NCBI GenBank assembly: GCA_002354035.1
Contig: DEKU01000063.1
Coordinates: forward strand, 203-50,155
Length of the DNA stretch: 49,953 nt
Reading direction: 5' to 3'
From: Bacteroidales bacterium UBA2714
GTDB lineage: Bacteria > Bacteroidota > Bacteroidia > Bacteroidales > P3
The notes beneath the pieces were generated by a model. The model ran no database searches, had not been told where the DNA came from, and was given only the letters and a program-made list of their open reading frames with translations. This document shows, piece after piece, positions 25,894 to 35,200 of this stretch (position 1 is the first letter of the stretch; each line of letters starts with the position of its first letter). Position numbers and translations under genes: made by a program.

Positions 25894-26415
25894 TCAAGAG
25901 CTGCGCGAGCGGCCAAACGTGGCCCGATATTCGCGCAGCTTCCTCTCCAAGAAGAACGTATCGTAGAGGTCTGGTGTAATGCGGTAGACAATGCCGCCAG
26001 CGGCATGGAGCCATATCCAGCGGCGAGTAAACAAAGGGATAATGTTCGTCTCGCTTGTTTTGCTGAACGCCTTGATGTCGCGCCATTCCAGCCACACATT
26101 CCTCTCTTCCGCCCAGTTGTCACCCTCCCTCTTCCGCTCGGCCCAGGTGAGGTGCAGACCCCTGTCGAAAACCTCAATCCTGTCGCCTACGTGCCGAAGC
26201 CACGTGACGGACATATAAAGCAGCTCCGCCACCAACAAAAGCATCAACACCCATAGCCACCACCGTGCATCACCCGCAAACAGCGCATACAAAAAAACTG
26301 CGGCCAGGCCGACGGGCGGCAGCGACATCATCGCGACGCACCACCACGTCCTGTACACCTTGACGGGCCTGCCCCCACAACTGCTCATCCGATCCATAAT
26401 CAATCTTTGTGTCAT
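25894..26415 (-). CDS. Two-helix membrane protein, possibly PH-like
   Basis: Short protein of about 173 residues. Two membrane helices with a short charged hairpin (A-G-D-A-R) sit at ~20-65, followed by a soluble domain with alternating strands and a final helix. This resembles bacterial PH-like (YcxB/DUF) membrane proteins, but the match is not strong. Start choice: a minus-strand TATTTTTG box lies at 26425-26432, so the ORF Met at 26427 is inside the promoter. Met at 26415 or 26397 is more likely. Function unknown. Confidence 0.55.
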   Translation of the reverse strand: MTQRLIMDRMSSCGGRPVKVYRTWWCVAMMSLPPVGLAAVFLYALFAGDARWWLWVLMLLLVAELLYMSVTWLRHVGDRIEVFDRGLHLTWAERKREGDNWAEERNVWLEWRDIKAFSKTSETNIIPLFTRRWIWLHAAGGIVYRITPDLYDTFFLERKLREYRATFGRSRSS

Positions 26416-26424
26416 TTCAGCGTG

Positions 26425-26454
26425 CAAAAATACGCATTTTCCCCCACATGCAAA
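26425..26454 (-). promoter_or_regulatory. Promoter of the two-helix membrane protein
   Basis: On the minus strand, TTTG (26451-26454) and TATTTTTG (26425-26432) are separated by 18 bp. The upstream element is part of a second TATTTTTG (26451-26458). Divergent from the -7 box at 26485-26492. Confidence 0.5.
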
Positions 26455-26484
26455 AATATTTTATGCTAATTGAAAGTAAATGTG

Positions 26485-26492
26485 TATCTTTG
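26485..26492 (+). promoter_or_regulatory. -7 box upstream of the DUF3795-GNAT gene
   Basis: TATCTTTG, 26 bp before the ATG at 26519. It overlaps the upstream in-frame ATG at 26480, which is therefore unlikely to be the start. Confidence 0.6.
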
Positions 26493-26518
26493 CAGCCGAA
26501 TTTCAACCCCTGCAAACT

Positions 26519-27382
26519 ATGGACACCCTGATTGCCTTCTGTGGGTTAGACTGCGCCAAGTGCGACGCCTACACAGCCACAAAGAACGACGACCAAGCCC
26601 TGCGCGAGCGGACGGCACGCCTATGGAGCGAACTGAACCACGTCGACATCCTGCCCCATCACATCCACTGCGAGGGATGCCGCGCCGACGGGGCAAAGAC
26701 CTACTACTGCAGCACCCTCTGCCCCATACGCCAATGCGCACTGCTGAAAGGTGTCGACACCTGCGGCCGCTGCGCCGAACTGAACCACTGCCCCACCGTC
26801 GGTGCGCTGCACCGGAACAACCCTGCGGCAAGGGATAACCTCGTGCAGCCCGTCATGGAAACCGAAAGAATACTGCTGCGCCCGTGGTGCGACGACGATG
26901 CGCCGACCCTCTTCCGCCATGCCTCCGACCCCGAGGTGGGACCCCGCGCGGGCTGGCCGCCACACCAGTGCCTCGACGAAAGCCGCGCCGTGATCCGCAC
27001 CCTCTTCAACAACGACCACACCTGGGCCATCATCCTCAAACAAAACGCCGAACCCATAGGCTGCATCTGCTACTACACCCCGTCGGAGAGCAACATCAGC
27101 ATCGGCCCCCACGACGCCGAGGCGGGCTACTGGGTGGCGCGGCCCTACTGGAACCGCGGCATAGCCACCGAGGCCCTCCGGCTGCTGATAGACCACTGCT
27201 TCCGCCAACTGGGCATCCGCACCCTCTGGGCCGACCACCTGCCCGACAACCCCGCCAGCGGCCGCGTGATGCAGAAATGCGGCTTCCACGACAGCGGCCT
27301 CGTCAACCGCAGCAGCCACCTCCTCACGGGCAGCGACCGCCCCGTCAAGGTCATGCGGCTTGACAACCCCTTCACGGCATAG
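26519..27382 (+). CDS. DUF3795-like Cys-rich domain fused to RimJ/RimL-type GNAT
   Basis: A 287-residue fusion. Residues 1-~105 form a small Cys-rich domain of the DUF3795 type: F-C-G-L-D-C-A-K-C (C8, C12, C15), C51-E-G-C54, and further Cys at 64, 68, 73, 82, 85 and 91. This pattern suggests a metal-binding or redox module. Residues ~112-287 form a ribosomal-protein-acetyltransferase-like GNAT. It opens E-T-E-R-I-L-L-R-P-W, has the acetyl-CoA loop W-N-R-G-I-A-T-E-A, and ends near V-M-Q-K-C-G-F. Both domains occur alone elsewhere; I infer that the Cys module may regulate or target the transferase. It is an isolated transcription unit. Confidence 0.75.
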   Translation: MDTLIAFCGLDCAKCDAYTATKNDDQALRERTARLWSELNHVDILPHHIHCEGCRADGAKTYYCSTLCPIRQCALLKGVDTCGRCAELNHCPTVGALHRNNPAARDNLVQPVMETERILLRPWCDDDAPTLFRHASDPEVGPRAGWPPHQCLDESRAVIRTLFNNDHTWAIILKQNAEPIGCICYYTPSESNISIGPHDAEAGYWVARPYWNRGIATEALRLLIDHCFRQLGIRTLWADHLPDNPASGRVMQKCGFHDSGLVNRSSHLLTGSDRPVKVMRLDNPFTA

Positions 27383-27462
27383 CACTCCGCCCCAGGCAGC
27401 ACACCGTCAAGCACTTTCGGCACCACATCCTCCGCCCCTTCGCCACCACCCACACTGCACTT

Positions 27463-27502
27463 CCCCGTTCCTTCTTCGATAAATAACGAAGAAGTAACGG
27501 GG
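27463..27502. terminator. Hairpin between convergent genes
   Basis: A 16-position stem with one mismatch (27463-27478 with 27487-27502) and an 8-base loop, between the plus-strand GNAT gene and minus-strand lptB. No T run on either side, so a factor-independent terminator is only possible. Confidence 0.5.
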
Positions 27503-27570
27503 AACGACGGGTAAAATATAGTTAAAATATCGTAACTTTATGGCGGAGGGTAGCGGTGAGGCTGGCGGCG

Positions 27571-28326
<756 letters not shown>

Positions 28327-28360
28327 GGTGACGGGTATTTGTGTGACGGGAGGGTGATGA

Positions 28361-29341
28361 CTAAAGGATGCCTTCGCGCAGGATGTCGTGGATGTGGAGT
28401 ACGCCGAGGTAGAGGCCTTGGCTGTCGACCACGACGAGCTGTGTGATGCTGTGGGTGCGCATCAGGTGGAGGGCGTTGACGGCGTATTCGGTGTCGAGGA
28501 TGGTTTTGGGGTTGTGGGTCATGATGTCGGCGGCGGTGAGGCTGTCGAAGGAGGTGTTGGCCTTGATCATCCGGCGGAGGTCGCCGTCGGTGACGATGCC
28601 TTGGGCCACGAGGCCGCCCTGGGCGGGTACTGCCACTACGGCGCAGCCAAGGCGTCGGGAGGTCATTTCGAGGATGGTGTCGCGCACGGGAGTGGAGGGT
28701 GCCACTTGGGGTTTCTCGTTTTGTGGGTAGAGGTCGCTGACGCGCATGTAGAGCTGTTTACCCAGGGCTCCGCCGGGATGGAAGCGCGCGAAGTCGGAGG
28801 CCGAGAAGTTGCGGCAGGCCATGAGTGCTATGGCGAGGGCGTCGCCCATGACGAGTTGGGCGGTGGTGCTGCTGGTGGGGGCAAGGTTGTTGGGGCAGGC
28901 TTCGTGGGCCACGGTGGTGTTGAGCACGATGTCGGCTTGCTGGGCGAGGAAGGACTGGGTATTGCCGACGATGGCGATGAGTTTGTTGCCGAAGTTCTTG
29001 ACGAGGGGAATGAGGACTTTGATTTCGGGGGTGTTGCCGCTTTTGGAGATGCAGACCACCACGTCGGCGGGCTGGATCATGCCGAGGTCGCCATGGATGG
29101 CGTCGGCGGCGTGCATGAAGAGGGCCGGGGTGCCGGTGCTGTTGAGGGTGGAGACCACTTTGGAGGCTATGTTGGCGCTCTTGCCGATGCCGGTGAAAAT
29201 GACGCGGCCGGAGGTGCGAAAAATGGTTTCCACGGCTGCGGAGAAACTGTTATCGATGTGTGCGGAAAGGCTTTCGACTGCCTTTTTTTCTTCTGCAATT
29301 ACTTCTATTGCAATTTGCTGTATTTCTTGTGGTGTCTTCAA
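28361..29341 (-). CDS. kdsD: D-arabinose 5-phosphate isomerase KdsD (KpsF/GutQ type)
   Basis: Converts ribulose 5-phosphate to arabinose 5-phosphate, the first step to KDO. A SIS domain (T-G-I-G-K-S, S-K-S-G-N-T, H-A-A-D-A-I-H-G-D) is followed by two CBS domains, in the family order. The start is odd. The ATG at 29361, well placed after a minus-strand -7 box, is out of frame because of an A10 tract (29347-29356 on the plus strand). Eleven A would give M-A-K-K-K-T-P in frame. As it stands, the only in-frame start near the promoter is the TTG at 29341, used here. So the gene relies on TTG, on slippage at the tract, or the tract is miscounted. Confidence 0.9.
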   Translation of the reverse strand: MKTPQEIQQIAIEVIAEEKKAVESLSAHIDNSFSAAVETIFRTSGRVIFTGIGKSANIASKVVSTLNSTGTPALFMHAADAIHGDLGMIQPADVVVCISKSGNTPEIKVLIPLVKNFGNKLIAIVGNTQSFLAQQADIVLNTTVAHEACPNNLAPTSSTTAQLVMGDALAIALMACRNFSASDFARFHPGGALGKQLYMRVSDLYPQNEKPQVAPSTPVRDTILEMTSRRLGCAVVAVPAQGGLVAQGIVTDGDLRRMIKANTSFDSLTAADIMTHNPKTILDTEYAVNALHLMRTHSITQLVVVDSQGLYLGVLHIHDILREGIL

Positions 29342-29346
29342 TGGAG

Positions 29347-29356
29347 TTTTTTTTTT
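29347..29356 (-). repeat. A10 tract at the kdsD start
   Basis: Ten A on the coding strand right after ATG-GC. The ATG frame ends after seven codons at this length. Eleven (or eight) A would make it continuous with kdsD. Confidence 0.85.
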
Positions 29357-29376
29357 GCCATTTAAAAAAAAAATGC

Positions 29377-29384
29377 TATCTTTG
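29377..29384 (+). promoter_or_regulatory. -7 box of recQ
   Basis: TATCTTTG, 30 bp before the recQ ATG at 29415. It lies 5 bp from the divergent kdsD box, so the two promoters must overlap. Confidence 0.55.
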
Positions 29385-29389
29385 AAATG

Positions 29390-29397
29390 CAAAATTA
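29390..29397 (-). promoter_or_regulatory. -7 box of kdsD-lptB
   Basis: Minus strand TAATTTTG (TAnnTTTG). Transcripts would start near 29383, giving a leader of about 22 nt to the ATG at 29361. Confidence 0.55.
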
Positions 29398-29414
29398 CAG
29401 TTTTTTTTTGGATT

Positions 29415-31622
29415 ATGACAGTTTTGCAGACACATTTAAAGGAAATATTCGGCTTCGACCATTTCAAGGGGGAGCAGGAGGCTATCATTAACAGTGTGTT
29501 GGATGGCAATGATACTTTCGTCATCATGCCTACGGGCGGAGGGAAGTCGCTGTGCTACCAGCTGCCGGCAATGATAAGCCGAGGCACGGCTATAGTGGTT
29601 TCGCCGCTGATTGCGCTGATGAAGAATCAGGTGGACGCGGTGCGCTATACGGCCGGGAGGGATTGTGTGGCCCACTTTCTGAACTCGTCGCTGTCGAAGG
29701 TGCAGACCCGCGAAGTGAAGGAGGATTTGCTGAAGGGGGGTACGAAGCTGCTGTATGTGGCTCCGGAGACCCTCTCGAAGGAGGAGACCGTGGAATTTCT
29801 GCAGCAATTGGACATCTCGTTTTTTGCCATCGACGAGGCGCACTGCATATCGGAATGGGGGCACGATTTCCGCCCCGAATACCGCAAGCTGCGTGCGGCG
29901 GTGGACCTGATCAACCCCAAGGTGCCGATTCTGGCGCTTACGGCTTCGGCAACGCCCAAGGTGCAGCAGGACATTATAAAGAATCTGCGGATGGAGGATG
30001 CACGGCTTTTTATCTCGTCGTTCAACCGCCCGAATCTTTATTATGAGGTGCGCCCCAAGCCGTCGGAGCCCATAGAGCTGCACAAGGAGATTGTGAAGTT
30101 TGTGAGGCAGAACGAGGGCAAGAGCGGCATCATCTATTGTCTGACGCGCAAGCGGGTGGAGGAGCTGGCAGAGCTGTTGCAGCTCAATGGTATCAAGGCC
30201 CTGCCCTACCACGCGGGATTGGACAACAAGGTGCGGGCCGAGAATCAGGACAAATTCCTGATGGAGGAGGTGGATGTGATTGTGGCCACGATTGCGTTCG
30301 GAATGGGGATTGACAAGCCCGATGTGCGGTTTGTGATTCATCACGACATTCCGAAGAGTCTGGAGGGCTACTATCAGGAGACCGGGCGCGCCGGACGCGA
30401 CGGCGGCGAAGGGCAGTGCATTGCCTTCTACTCGGAGCAGGATGTGGAGAAGCTGTACAAGTTTTTCACCGACAAGAATATCACCGAGCAGGAGCTGGCC
30501 AACCAGCTGGTGCAGGAGGTGGTGAGCTATGCCGAGTCGTCGGTTTGCCGGAGGCTGAATCTGCTGCGCTATTTTGGTGAGGATTATAATGAGGAGAACT
30601 GCGGATGCTGCGACAATTGTCTGCATCCCAAGCCCCGTGTGCCGGCACGCGAGGAGATGCAGTATGCGCTCGAGACGGTGCTGGCCACGAAGCAGGCCTT
30701 CAAGGCGCAGGATATAGTGGATGTGATGCTGGGCAAGAAGAACAGCAACACGAAGATTTACCATCAGGACGAACTGGAGCAGTGGGGACAGGGAACGGAC
30801 CACGACGCGCTGTTCTGGAAAGCGGTGTTGCGCCAGGCGCTGTTCGAGAAACTGCTGACCAAGGAGATTGAGCTGTACGGCGTGCTGAAGCTTACGCCCG
30901 CAGGCCACCGTTTCATCAAGAAGCCTTACGACATCATGGTGGCATGCGACCACGATTTCAGCCAGGGCTCGACGGACGACGATGCCCCTGCCCCGTCGGG
31001 ATCGGCCGCGGTGGGCGACGAGGCATTGTATGCCCAGCTCAAGAGTCTGCTGCGCAATATGGCACGCCACCAAAAGCTGCCGCTGCATGTGATTTTCGAG
31101 GACCGCTCGCTGAACGATATGACTATCCAATATCCCTGCACGGTTGAGGAGCTGAGCCGCTGTGTGGGTGTGGGCATTGCCAAGGCCCAGAAGTACGGCC
31201 CCCCGTTTGTGGACCTCATCAAGAAATATGTTGAGGAAAACGACATTGAGCGCCCGCAGGATATCGTGGTGCACTCGGCTGCCCGCCGCTCGGAGAACAA
31301 GATTTATATCATTCAGGCTATAGACCGCCGCAAGTCGCTGGACGATATAGCCCGCGGCAAGGGGCTGTCGCTCGACGAACTGCTGGCCGAGATTGAACGC
31401 ATCATCTCGTCAGGCACCAAGCTGAACATCGACTACTATATCGACGAGAATATCGAGCCAGAGCATCAGGAGGTGCTGATGGAGTATTGGCGCGAGTCGG
31501 AGAGTGGCGATATGCAGCAAGCCCTGCAGGAGGCATACGAGGAGTTTGAAGACGACGAGGATTACACCCCCGAGGAGATACGCCTGATGCGCATCAAGTT
31601 TCTGGCCGACTATGGACACTAA
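29415..31622 (+). CDS. recQ: ATP-dependent DNA helicase RecQ
   Basis: 3-prime to 5-prime helicase for recombination and fork repair. The 735 residues, longer than E. coli RecQ, contain Walker A (P-T-G-G-G-K44-S), the DEAH box with the aromatic-rich loop (D-E-A-H-C-I-S-E-W-G-H-D-F), and motif VI (Q-E-T-G-R-A-G-R-D-G). An RQC zinc site follows (C-R-R ... C-G-C-C-D-N-C), then a winged helix and an HRDC domain (about 570-660). A C-terminal HTH-like extension (~670-735) is typical of Bacteroidetes RecQ. The ATG at 29415 is the first start after the -7 box. The much longer open frame upstream is antisense to kdsD and was rejected. Confidence 0.95.
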   Translation: MTVLQTHLKEIFGFDHFKGEQEAIINSVLDGNDTFVIMPTGGGKSLCYQLPAMISRGTAIVVSPLIALMKNQVDAVRYTAGRDCVAHFLNSSLSKVQTREVKEDLLKGGTKLLYVAPETLSKEETVEFLQQLDISFFAIDEAHCISEWGHDFRPEYRKLRAAVDLINPKVPILALTASATPKVQQDIIKNLRMEDARLFISSFNRPNLYYEVRPKPSEPIELHKEIVKFVRQNEGKSGIIYCLTRKRVEELAELLQLNGIKALPYHAGLDNKVRAENQDKFLMEEVDVIVATIAFGMGIDKPDVRFVIHHDIPKSLEGYYQETGRAGRDGGEGQCIAFYSEQDVEKLYKFFTDKNITEQELANQLVQEVVSYAESSVCRRLNLLRYFGEDYNEENCGCCDNCLHPKPRVPAREEMQYALETVLATKQAFKAQDIVDVMLGKKNSNTKIYHQDELEQWGQGTDHDALFWKAVLRQALFEKLLTKEIELYGVLKLTPAGHRFIKKPYDIMVACDHDFSQGSTDDDAPAPSGSAAVGDEALYAQLKSLLRNMARHQKLPLHVIFEDRSLNDMTIQYPCTVEELSRCVGVGIAKAQKYGPPFVDLIKKYVEENDIERPQDIVVHSAARRSENKIYIIQAIDRRKSLDDIARGKGLSLDELLAEIERIISSGTKLNIDYYIDENIEPEHQEVLMEYWRESESGDMQQALQEAYEEFEDDEDYTPEEIRLMRIKFLADYGH

Positions 31623-31623
31623 C

Positions 31624-31692
31624 TTGAATGTGTGAATGTGTGAATGCTTGAATAAGACTAACACATTAACGAATTAACGAATTAACACATTA
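31624..31692. repeat. Short direct repeats after recQ
   Basis: GAATGTGT repeated, then TTAACGAA repeated between two ACACATTA-type words. Similar words (ACACATTAACACATTC) recur at 36520-36545. Simple-sequence intergenic filler; no function seen. Confidence 0.5.
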
Positions 31693-31697
31693 GAATT

Positions 31698-32093
31698 ATG
31701 ATATCTCCCGGAATAACCAATCGGTTGACCCAGACGGTCACCGACCAGATGACTGCCGACCGCGTGGGTAGCGGCTTGGCTAAGGTGTTTGCCACACCCA
31801 TGATGATATCCCTGATGGAAAAGACTTGCGCCGACAGTGTTGCCCCGCTGCTGCCCGAAGGTCAAAGCACCGTTGGCACACATATTAATGTGTCGCATTG
31901 CTCGGCCACACCCGTCGGCTTGGATGTGTGGTGCGACAGCGAACTGATCGAGGTCGACCGCCGGCGGCTGCTCTTCACTGTCAAAGCCTACGACCCCTGC
32001 GGCCTTATCGGCGAAGGGCAGCACGAACGGTTCATCGTCGACAACGCCAGGTTCCAGGCCAACACCGAGAACAAGGCGAAACAAACAAGTTGA
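31698..32093 (+). CDS. Hotdog-fold thioesterase, FlK (fluoroacetyl-CoA thioesterase)-like
   Basis: A 131-residue hotdog protein. T33, E41 and H67 have exactly the spacing of the catalytic triad T42/E50/H76 of FlK from Streptomyces cattleya. The surroundings (F-A-T-P-x-M-I-S-L-M-E-K-T-C and H-I-N-V-S-H-x-S-A-T-P-V-G) match the family. Such proteins are widespread and most probably hydrolyse other short acyl-CoAs, so fluoroacetate detoxification should not be assumed. It sits between recQ and the GH29 fusion with 75 bp and 140 bp gaps, so it may be transcribed with recQ. Confidence 0.8.
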   Translation: MISPGITNRLTQTVTDQMTADRVGSGLAKVFATPMMISLMEKTCADSVAPLLPEGQSTVGTHINVSHCSATPVGLDVWCDSELIEVDRRRLLFTVKAYDPCGLIGEGQHERFIVDNARFQANTENKAKQTS

Positions 32094-32233
32094 TGAACCC
32101 TGACTCACACCACAAAGTCCCTCTCTTCAGACGAAGAGTGGAATACTCGGTATTTCGTCATTCCTCCAATTCTCCCTCCATCAAATCTCTCTCCGACATA
32201 GCCTCCTGTCAAAAACACACCATTCTCCCATAC

Positions 32234-35200
32234 ATGAGCAAACACCTATATCCCATAATAGCATCTATCCTATTGCTGTGCGGATGCGCCTCCGTCAAAC
32301 CCCCGTCGCCCTACGGCCCCTGCCCCACCGAGGCACAGGTGCGCTGGCAGCGGATGGAGATGAACATGTTCTGCCATTTCGGTCCCAACACATTCTCGGG
32401 ACGTGAATGGGGCGAAGGCTCAGAACCGGAAGACATGTTTTGCCCCACCGCACTGGACTGCCTCCAGTGGGCACGCACAGCCAAAGCCTCCGGCATGAAA
32501 GGCATCATCATCACAGCCAAACATCACGACGGTTTCTGCCTATGGCCCAACCCTGTTTCTGACCACACGGTGGCCCAGAGCCAATGGCGCGGGGGCAAGG
32601 GCGATGTGCTGCAAGAGCTGTCCGAAGCCTGCCAGTCAGAAGGCATCGGAATGGGTGTGTATATCTCGCCCTGGGACCGCAACGCCCCCACCTACGGCAC
32701 CCCGGCCTACAACGAAACATTCCGTCAGACCCTCCAGCATGCGCTGAGCCACTATGGTCCCATCTTTGAGCAATGGTTCGACGGAGCCAACGGCGAAGGC
32801 CCTAACGGCCGCAAACAGCAATACGACTGGCCACTGTTCAACAGCACTGTGGCCACACTCCAGCCCCAAGCCCTTGTCTTTAGCGATGTGGGCCCAGGAT
32901 GCCGTTGGGTGGGCAACGAGGCTGGGGAGTGCGGCGAAACCTGCTGGTCAACCCTCGACACGGCAGGATTCACCCCCGGAGCCGGAGCCCCACCACAGTC
33001 CACACTCAATCAAGGCAACCCCCACGGCCAGGCATGGATTCCGGCCGAGACCGATGTGTCAATCCGTCCGGGATGGTTCTTCCATGCCGACCAGCAGCCC
33101 AAAAGCTTGCAAGAACTGCTGAAGATTTATTACACCAGCGTAGGGCGCAACTCGCTGCTGCTGCTCAACGTGCCGCCCGACACCCGAGGGCTTATACCCG
33201 CCGCCGACTCGCTGCGTCTGATGGAATTCCGCTCCGCTTTAGACAGCATTTTCCACCACAACCTCGCCCTACAGGCCACCATCACCGCCTCACATTGCCG
33301 AGGGTCACAATTCGCCCCACAGAATGTAGTAGACACCCACTATCACACCTACTGGGCCGTACCCGACAGCTGCCACACTCCGGTTCTCTGTCTCGATTTC
33401 CCCCACGCCGTCACCTTCAACCGCATCCTTTTGCAAGAGTACATCCCCTTAGGACAACGAGTAGAACGGTTCCGCGTCGAGGCCTACCACCCCGACAGGG
33501 GATGGCTGACCATAGGCCGCGCCACTACCATCGGCTATAAACGCATACTGCGCGTATCCCAATGCACCACACAGCGACTGCGTGTAGTAATCGAAAGCGC
33601 CGCAGCATGTCCTGTAATCAACGGCCTTGGTCTCTACCAAGACAATATACTTCATGAAAGCACTTCTCTTCCCCAAGGCGACACCATTAACGTCGGGCAT
33701 TTTGGCGCGGTGGGCGACGGGGTGACCCTCAACACACGCCCCCTACAGGCAGCCATAGACAGTGCCGCCGCCCGACACGTCCGCACCGGCAGGGCCACCG
33801 TGGTACAAATTCCCCGCGGCCAATTCGTCACCGGAAGCCTATACCTCAAAACCGGCGTCACCCTCCATATAGACAGCGGGGCAGTACTGCTCGGTTCGCT
33901 CAACCCGCTCGACTATGTCAAAGACCCCGTCTGCCGCTGGACAGCCCTCCTCTTTGCCATAGGGCAGCACCACATCGGACTCTCCGGCACCGGAACCATC
34001 GACTGCCGGGGCTGGCAAGTGGCCAACAACACTGTCGACCTCATCCACCTCGGCCTGATACAAGACCCCCTCAAATACGACCGCCCCAACGAAGGCAACC
34101 GCCCGGAGATTATCCATTTCCGCCAGTGCCACAATGTCACCCTGCACGGCATCACCCTCCGCAACCCCGCCTCGTGGTGCCAGCAATATGACCAGTGCGA
34201 AAACCTCCTTATCGAAGGCATCACAGTCGACGCCAAATGCTATTGGAACAACGACGGACTGGACATAGTGGATTGCCGCAACGTCGTGGTGCGGAACTGC
34301 AACATCGACGCCGCAGACGATGCCTATTGTTTCAAAAGCCACAGCACACAAGGCATCTCTGAAAACGTCCTGGTGGAAAACTGCATCGGGCGCAGCAGTG
34401 CCAACGGCATCAAGTTCGGCACCGTCACACGGGGCACCTTCCGCCACTTCCGTTTCCGCAACATCCTTATCCACGACACCTACCGCAGCGCACTGACCAT
34501 AGCCAGTGTGGACGGAGCCATCATCGAGGACGTGACCGTCGACAGTCTCCGCAGTCTCAACACCGGCAACCCCCTCTTCCTCCGCCTCGCCTCGCGCAAC
34601 AAGGCCACTGGACACCATCCCCGCCTGCGCGACATCACCATCAAGAACCTTTACGCCGAAGTGCCTTACTCCAAACCCGACGCAGGCTACCCCTACGAAG
34701 GACCTGTCGAGGACCAGCCACGCAACATCTCCCCCTCCATCATAGCCGGAACCCCTGGCCTCCGAATCAGCAACATAACCCTACAGAACATCGAACTTGT
34801 CTATCCCGGCCTGGCCGATACGAACTACGCCTACCGCGGTACCAGCCCTGCCGAGCTGGCCGCCATCCCTGAGCACGAACGCCGCTATCCCGAATTTTCC
34901 ATGTGGAAGGAACTCCCCGCCTGGGGGCTCTACCTGCGCCATGCCGACAGTGTCACCCTCAGCAATGTCACCTTCCGCCTGCTCCATCCCGACTATCGTC
35001 CCGCCATCGTGGCCGACGATGCCGACCGCCTCACCCTCATCGGCACCACCGCCCCCGCACCAATGGTGGCCAACAACATCAGCCACCTGAAACTCAGCCG
35101 AAGCCACATCACCACCCGTCGCCAATCCACCGCCCCTACCCTGCCGCCACCCCCACTCGCTGAACCGCAGGACACCCTGCCTCAGCCCATCTACCGAGCC

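Noticed and set aside
28809..29414. Upstream extension of recQ in the same frame
   Set aside because: Antisense to kdsD. The recQ ATG at 29415 follows a -7 box and matches the family start.
29436..31274. Open frame of 612 codons on the minus strand opposite recQ
   Set aside because: Shadow of recQ; all RecQ motifs are on the plus strand.
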